Shown here: positions 5,818-7,644 of the stretch, one piece after another
Layout: the number at the start of each line of letters is the position of its first letter
Numbering within the stretch: the stretch's first letter is position 1
DNA from: JAGLCW01 sp964422555
GTDB lineage: Bacteria; Caldisericota; Caldisericia; UBA6126
Direction: 5' to 3'
DNA length: 7,644 bases
NCBI GenBank assembly: GCA_964422555.1
Contig: CAYRBR010000065.1
Coordinates: 1-7,644, forward strand
Notes under the pieces: model-generated
Told to the model about the DNA's origin: nothing
Database searches by the model: none
Seen by the model: the letters and a program-made list of their open reading frames with translations, nothing else
Position numbers and translations under genes: made by a program

Positions 5818-6081
5818 ATTTGAAAAGCATGTGGGTATCCTCGGCCTGTACTGGCTACTTCAACGTCGGTTACATTTGCAGCTGTTTCAATATTAAACAA
5901 GTTATTGCATGATACCGTTATCACACCCGAAGAGATGCAGGGGTTATTGGAGAATCGACTGATTTCCTCTTTTCCACCACTGGGGAAGGTTTCGTTCTGC
6001 AAGTGGTTAAAGGAAGAAGGAAAAGAACTTTGCTCTCACTATATTAACGACTATCAACGATTTTACGGAAATAACCTGTGA
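5818..6081 (+). pseudogene. Detached C-terminal part of the NmrA-like gene
   Basis: The frame of the upstream gene continues after the TGA at 5815 and, past a second TGA at 5821, reads open to a TGA at 6079. It encodes KACGYPRPV, a small helical stretch, NKLLHDTVITPEEMQGLL, SSFPPLGKVSFCKWL and a final YINDYQRFYG. This is the usual C-terminus of the NDUFA9/NmrA-like family (a 'vlT.dE..gL' helix, then a P..G turn, a WL motif and a Y...L.R.Y helix). With the upstream part the whole would be about 307 residues once the false duplication is removed, a normal length. The remnant has no start codon or SD suited to independent translation. The sequence cannot distinguish two real nonsense codons from a pair of compensating indels or sequencing errors. 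Confidence 0.7.
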
Positions 6082-6112
6082 AATCGACTTATAGAAATAC
6101 TTGCAACAGGTA

Positions 6113-6140
6113 GTGACTATTTACTATATCGTGATATACT
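6113..6140 (+). promoter_or_regulatory. Extended -10 promoter of the DUF234 ATPase
   Basis: TGATATACT (6132-6140) is an extended -10: TGA followed by TATACT. GTGACT (6113-6118), 16 bp upstream, is a 4-of-6 match for a -35. Transcription would begin near 6147, about 24 nt before the ATG, leaving room for the GGAG at 6160-6163. Confidence 0.55.
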
Positions 6141-6158
6141 ATATTGTAATATAGTAAA
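6120..6158. promoter_or_regulatory. Overlapping palindromes covering the DUF234 ATPase promoter
   Basis: TTTACTATAT (6120-6129) and its exact reverse complement ATATAGTAAA (6149-6158) bound the region. Inside, TACTATATT-GT-AATATAGTA (6137-6156) is a palindrome with perfect 9-bp arms. A second, imperfect one (TACTATAT-CGTG-ATATACTA, 6122-6141, one mismatch) overlaps it with a 15-bp offset. Together they cover the spacer, the -10 and the start point, the expected layout of a two-dimer operator. The regulator is not identifiable from the sequence. A hairpin in the leader is less likely, because the start point lies inside the palindrome. Confidence 0.6.
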
Positions 6159-6170
6159 TGGAGTGATTCT

Positions 6171-7604
6171 ATGTTTATTGGTCGAAAAAAAGAGTTAAAA
6201 AAGCTAGAAAAATTGTACTTAAATAAACAATTTGAATGTGTGGTCGTTTATGGTAGAAGGCGTGTAGGCAAGACTACGTTAATAAACGAGTTTTCTAAAG
6301 ATAAGCCCACCATATATTTTACTGGGATTGAAGCCTCATCGAAGTTAAATTTAGAGAATTTAAGTGAAAGTATATTTAGTTATACTATGCCTAAAACTGG
6401 TGCATATCCCATTTTTGAGAACTATCAAAAAGCACTCGATTACATAAACGATTTAACTCGTGAAAAACAAATCGTAGTAATTTTTGATGAGTATCCCTAT
6501 CTAGCTTCTTCTGAGAAATCAATATCTTCCATATTGCAATTATATATTGATACTAAATTCAAACACAGCAAGGTATTTCTTATTTTATGTGGTTCATCAA
6601 TGAGTTTTATGGAGGAGCAGGTACTGGGTTATCAAAGTCCTTTGTATGGGAGAAGAACTGCCCAAATGAAGGTGGTTGCATTTGATTACAAAGACACTTC
6701 GCTTTTTTATCCTCATTACTCAATTGAGGATCAGGCACTACTGTATGGTGTTACGGGGGGAATCCCGTCCTATATCGAGAAGTTTAATCCAAATGATTCT
6801 ATAGAGCAAAACATTGTGGAAAAAGTATTAGATGATTCTTCATATTTATTCGAAGAACCAGGGAATCTTTTAAAACAAGAACTTCGTGAGCCCCAATTGT
6901 ATAACTCTATCATTACTGCTATTGCAAGAGGAGCGTCAAGATTAAACGACATAGCGTTGTCAGTTGGGATCGCTTCTTCTTTGTGTTCTCTCTATATTCG
7001 AACATTACAAACTCTAGGCATAGTAAAAAAAGAAACCCCTTATGGCGAGGAGAGAACCAGGAAAACAATCTACCGAATTGAAGACAATTTGTTTCTGTTT
7101 TGGTATCGATATATAGCGAAGCATATTTCATCGGTTACCCATGGGAATGGGGAATATCTTTTCGAAGCGTATATAAAACCTTATTTGAATGATTACATGG
7201 GCATTATATTCGAAAAGATGTGTATGGAGTTTCTTCAAAGAGAGAACCATCTTCATCATTTACCCTTCTTTTTCCCTTCATTAGGTCGATGGTGGGGTAC
7301 GGATCCGAAGCAACGAACCCAAGTTGAGATAGATATTGTGGCTTCCTCACAAGCTGATAAAAAAATTCTGGTTGGGGAGTGCAAGTACAGAAACGAAACA
7401 ACGGGATTAGAAGTGTATAATAATCTGGTGAAAAACAGTTTTTTGTTAACGAAGAATTACCCTGAAATATATTACTCTTTGTTCTCGAAAAGTGGATTCA
7501 ATGTTGGGCTAAAAAAACAAGTAAAAGAGAATCCAAACGTTCTTCTGTTTACATTATCCGATTTATACGACCTTCCCCAAACCAAAGGTAAATTCCCCAA
7601 TTGA
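6171..7604 (+). CDS. ATP-binding protein, ATPase_2 domain plus DUF234
   Basis: A 477-residue P-loop ATPase of the archaeal-type ATPase_2 family with a C-terminal DUF234 domain, full length. The N-terminal FIGRKKELKKLEKL is typical. Walker A is GRRRVGKTT (28-36), Walker B is VVIFDEYPYL (102-111), a sensor-like CGSSMSFM is at 140-147 and PLYGRR (157-162) holds the conserved arginines. GVTGGIPSYIEKF follows. A winged helix lies at about 245-292 (ARGASRLNDIALSVGI...LQTLGIVKKETP). The C-terminus contains FWYRYI and a PD-(D/E)xK-like site: VEIDIV with Glu386 and Asp388, then GECKYR with Glu403 and Lys405. The likely role is ATP-driven DNA or protein handling of unknown purpose; it is not a close relative of the DUF4143 ATPase in this window. 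The ATG at 6171 has TGGAG ending 7 nt upstream. Its promoter region carries strong palindromes, so expression is probably controlled. Confidence 0.92.
   Translation: MFIGRKKELKKLEKLYLNKQFECVVVYGRRRVGKTTLINEFSKDKPTIYFTGIEASSKLNLENLSESIFSYTMPKTGAYPIFENYQKALDYINDLTREKQIVVIFDEYPYLASSEKSISSILQLYIDTKFKHSKVFLILCGSSMSFMEEQVLGYQSPLYGRRTAQMKVVAFDYKDTSLFYPHYSIEDQALLYGVTGGIPSYIEKFNPNDSIEQNIVEKVLDDSSYLFEEPGNLLKQELREPQLYNSIITAIARGASRLNDIALSVGIASSLCSLYIRTLQTLGIVKKETPYGEERTRKTIYRIEDNLFLFWYRYIAKHISSVTHGNGEYLFEAYIKPYLNDYMGIIFEKMCMEFLQRENHLHHLPFFFPSLGRWWGTDPKQRTQVEIDIVASSQADKKILVGECKYRNETTGLEVYNNLVKNSFLLTKNYPEIYYSLFSKSGFNVGLKKQVKENPNVLLFTLSDLYDLPQTKGKFPN
7590..7602 (+). repeat. TTCCCC-type motif at the DUF234 ATPase 3' end
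   Basis: AAATTCCCCAATT overlaps the stop codon of the second ATPase. It equals the start of the repeat after the first ATPase (AAATTCCCCGAATT, 3035-3048) apart from one missing G. Similarity ends after about 14 bases, so this may be chance; the shared position at an ATPase stop codon is why it is recorded. Confidence 0.3.
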
Positions 7605-7644
7605 AATACAGAATTTTATAAACAAAAGGAATGTGTTTCTAGCT

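Noticed and set aside
5812..6081. Reassigned UGA codon (variant genetic code) to explain the NmrA-like gene.
   Set aside because: UGA serves as the natural stop of several intact genes in the window and Trp is coded by TGG throughout.

Overview
The window is low-GC DNA with strong AGGAG-type ribosome binding sites, sigma-A-like promoters, lipoprotein signal peptides and standard stop codons. Together with the gene families present (HicB, DUF2177, DUF4143 and DUF234 ATPases) this suggests a Gram-positive anaerobe of the Clostridia (Bacillota). That placement is inference; no marker gene is present to fix the genus. A run of ten Ns shows it is a draft assembly.

Layout, left to right. (1) 39-1364 (+): a secreted lipoprotein with a DUF4163/DUF3298 (RsiV/PdaC-like) ectodomain. 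(2) 1383-1790 (+): an orphan HicB-type antitoxin with a consensus promoter and a palindrome between its -35 and -10 boxes. (3) 1829-3060 (+): an AAA_14/DUF4143 ATPase, preceded by two tandem 33-bp repeats and followed, right at its stop codon, by a third copy of the repeat core. (4) 3029-4915 (-): a leftward block holding a four-helix membrane protein that overlaps the ATPase 3' end, a tRNA-Ala(CGC) with its own promoter, and a two-gene operon (DUF2177 membrane protein, then a thioredoxin-fold lipoprotein lacking a CxxC motif). (5) 5113-6081 (+): an NmrA-like NAD(P)-binding protein, damaged in the assembly or the genome by a ten-N gap flanked by a 14-bp duplication and by two in-frame TGA codons before a conserved C-terminus. 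(6) 6120-7604 (+): an ATPase_2/DUF234 ATPase whose promoter is covered by overlapping AT-rich palindromes; its stop codon also lies in an AAATTCCCC-AATT motif resembling the repeats around the first ATPase.

The most unusual content is the pair of unrelated-subfamily P-loop ATPases, each ending in a PD-(D/E)xK nuclease-like domain, each with its own control region and TTCCCC-type repeat at the 3' end, alongside an orphan, apparently self-regulating HicB. The genes do not form one pathway. The window looks like ordinary chromosomal genes (tRNA, lipoproteins, membrane proteins) into which accessory cassettes have been inserted. No complete toxin-antitoxin pair, transposase, integrase or CRISPR array was seen.
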